Source of the DNA: an uncultured Ruminiclostridium sp.
GTDB lineage: Bacteria > Bacillota > Clostridia > Oscillospirales > Ruminococcaceae
Direction of reading: 5' to 3'
Assembly (NCBI GenBank): GCA_947623915.1
Contig: CANQIB010000006.1
Coordinates: 1-64,000, forward strand
Length of the DNA stretch: 64,000 nt
Shown here: in pieces, positions 63,130-64,000 of the stretch
Position numbering within the stretch: position 1 is the first letter of the stretch
Layout: the number at the start of each line of letters is the position of its first letter
Notes under the pieces: generated by a model
Database searches by the model: none
What the model saw: only the letters and a program-made list of their open reading frames with translations
Told to the model about the DNA's origin: nothing
Position numbers and translations under genes: made by a program

Positions 63130-63561
63130 ATGGATACTGAAAATAAAACGACCGAAAACGAGGAAACAACGGATCAGAAAGAACTGCTGCGCAAGCGCGT
63201 CGAGCTTCAGATGGAGCGTCAAAAGAGCCAGTATATGACCGACGCCGAGGAAAAGGAACAGGCGTTTATCAGAATGGAACAGGAAAAGCAGCTTGAAAAG
63301 GAGCTTGCGCCGTTCGTTTCGATAAGAAAGTTTTGTATATGGGCGTGCGGATTCATGTGGCTTTTCGCGGTGTTCTGCCTGCTTTCGGGGACGCTCGAAG
63401 CACGGCTGTTTCTGCCGCTTTGCCTGCTGGTGCTGTGCGCTACCGCGGGGATAAACGTTCCGATATTTTTTAAGAAGAAAAATTATCGCGACGCGGTTAT
63501 TTCCTGTATTGCCGCGATAGTCTGCGCGGCGGCCGGATTAGTGATATTCGTTCTGGCTTGA
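63130..63561 (+). CDS. Membrane protein with charged coiled-coil start
   Basis: A 143-residue protein: residues 1-62 are highly charged and helical, likely a coiled coil, then three to four helices (about 66-142). No family recognised. GGAGCTG precedes the ATG, 26 nt after gyrB, so cotranscribed. Confidence 0.65.
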   Translation: MDTENKTTENEETTDQKELLRKRVELQMERQKSQYMTDAEEKEQAFIRMEQEKQLEKELAPFVSIRKFCIWACGFMWLFAVFCLLSGTLEARLFLPLCLLVLCATAGINVPIFFKKKNYRDAVISCIAAIVCAAAGLVIFVLA

Positions 63562-63592
63562 CATAATACCGAAAAGGAGAAAATATCACGAT

Positions 63593-64000
63593 ATGGAAGA
63601 AAAGCTGCTAGAGATAAAATACAGCATGACGCTGGACGAAATATCGAAAGGCTTTATGTGTTTTTGGAAGAAATATCAGCTCAAGCGGACGGTGGTCTTT
63701 ACCGCGGTCTATGTGATAGCGCTTGTGCTGGGCGCGGATATAATAATACGCGATATGTCGAATTTTTACGGGTATGTTATCGTAGGTCTGGCTTTGGGAA
63801 TGATTTTTTACAGCTGGTACAAGCCGTTTCAGATAAGGCGGAAAATGTTGGATACGTTGAGTTCCTTGGCGGAGGAAACATATATCACCGAGATCTACCC
63901 GTCGGAGCTAAGGGTCATCACCTGTATTTTGGACGAGTCGGACGAAACCGCCGCCGAGGACGCCGAAACCGTACAAGAAACGGCGGACGGCACGGCGGAT
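63593..64000 (+). CDS. YcxB-like membrane protein, partial (runs off the window)
   Basis: The first 136 residues of a gene that continues past the right edge. Two hydrophobic helices (about 33-52 and 60-78) then WYKPFQIRRKML and an acidic segment. The layout, with a pair of helices in an otherwise soluble protein, resembles YcxB-like proteins, whose function is unknown. AAAAGGAGAAA lies before the ATG. Confidence 0.6.
   Translation, partial: MEEKLLEIKYSMTLDEISKGFMCFWKKYQLKRTVVFTAVYVIALVLGADIIIRDMSNFYGYVIVGLALGMIFYSWYKPFQIRRKMLDTLSSLAEETYITEIYPSELRVITCILDESDETAAEDAETVQETADGTAD

Overview
The window looks like chromosomal DNA of a low-to-mid G+C Gram-positive anaerobe, most likely a Clostridia member near Ruminococcaceae/Oscillospiraceae. 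The grounds are near-consensus TTGACA/TATAAT promoters with 17-bp spacers, strong AGGAGG-type ribosome binding sites, a cotJABC spore-coat operon, a tyrosine T-box leader, citramalate-route isoleucine synthesis, and a dnaA-dnaN-yaaA-recF-remB-gyrB replication block. The genus is an inference; there is no rRNA or tRNA gene to confirm it.

Layout. 1-0.57 kb: no gene. 0.57-2.5 kb: two secreted, membrane-anchored surface proteins on the minus strand. 2.7-3.0 kb: copy 1 of a 275-bp inverted-repeat element. 3.0-10.8 kb: tcdA (minus), divergent from the ilvB-ilvN-cimA-leuC-(Dabb protein)-leuD-leuB operon. 10.8-11.1 kb: six stacked hairpins. 11.2-15.6 kb: minus-strand operon of two DHHW lipoproteins, an FkbH-like protein and an acyl carrier protein. 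15.8-19.3 kb: a membrane protein, rnpB (RNase P RNA), folC and a NUDIX hydrolase. 19.4-26.7 kb: a tiny secreted peptide, an aldo/keto reductase remnant, then pstSCAB-phoU-phoP-phoR behind a Pho box. 26.8-27.8 kb: cotJABC. 28-31 kb: membrane protein, D-Ala-D-Ala carboxypeptidase, tsaD and a lipoprotein. 31.0-31.6 kb: a nested-hairpin region holding a diverged copy of the element. 31.6-45.6 kb: SpoIID-like protein, citrate synthase, two unknown envelope proteins, a two-component system, yqhQ, prmC, recA-recX, rimO, pgsA and an AraC-GGDEF regulator. 45.6-48.4 kb: T-box/aroF/tyrS operon (minus), with aroF split by copy 3. 48.6-49.0 kb: DnaA-box-like cluster. 49.0-55.8 kb: giant cyclic glucan synthase-like gene. 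56-64 kb: dnaA to gyrB and two membrane proteins, the last cut by the window edge.

The most unusual item is the repeat element. Two copies are 275 bp, sit between TA duplications, and share a nested stem architecture. A third, diverged copy keeps the same stems through paired base changes. An internal hairpin carries a GNRA-type loop in all three copies (GCGA, GCAA, GTGA), which suggests structure is selected, perhaps as RNA. Copy 3 interrupts the DAHP synthase gene between a tyrosine T-box and tyrS; removing exactly 277 bp restores a 342-codon frame. Copy 1 fell in the stop codon of tcdA and changed only TAA to TAG.

Functional links: the branched-chain operon makes 2-oxobutanoate by citramalate and shares LeuBCD. 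The phosphate genes form a self-contained regulon with their own sensor. The DHHW/FkbH/ACP operon looks like a surface-glycan acylation system without its usual membrane acyltransferase. The DnaA-box cluster, the promoter of dnaA and the AT-rich dnaA-dnaN gap together suggest a chromosomal origin split by the glucan synthase gene.
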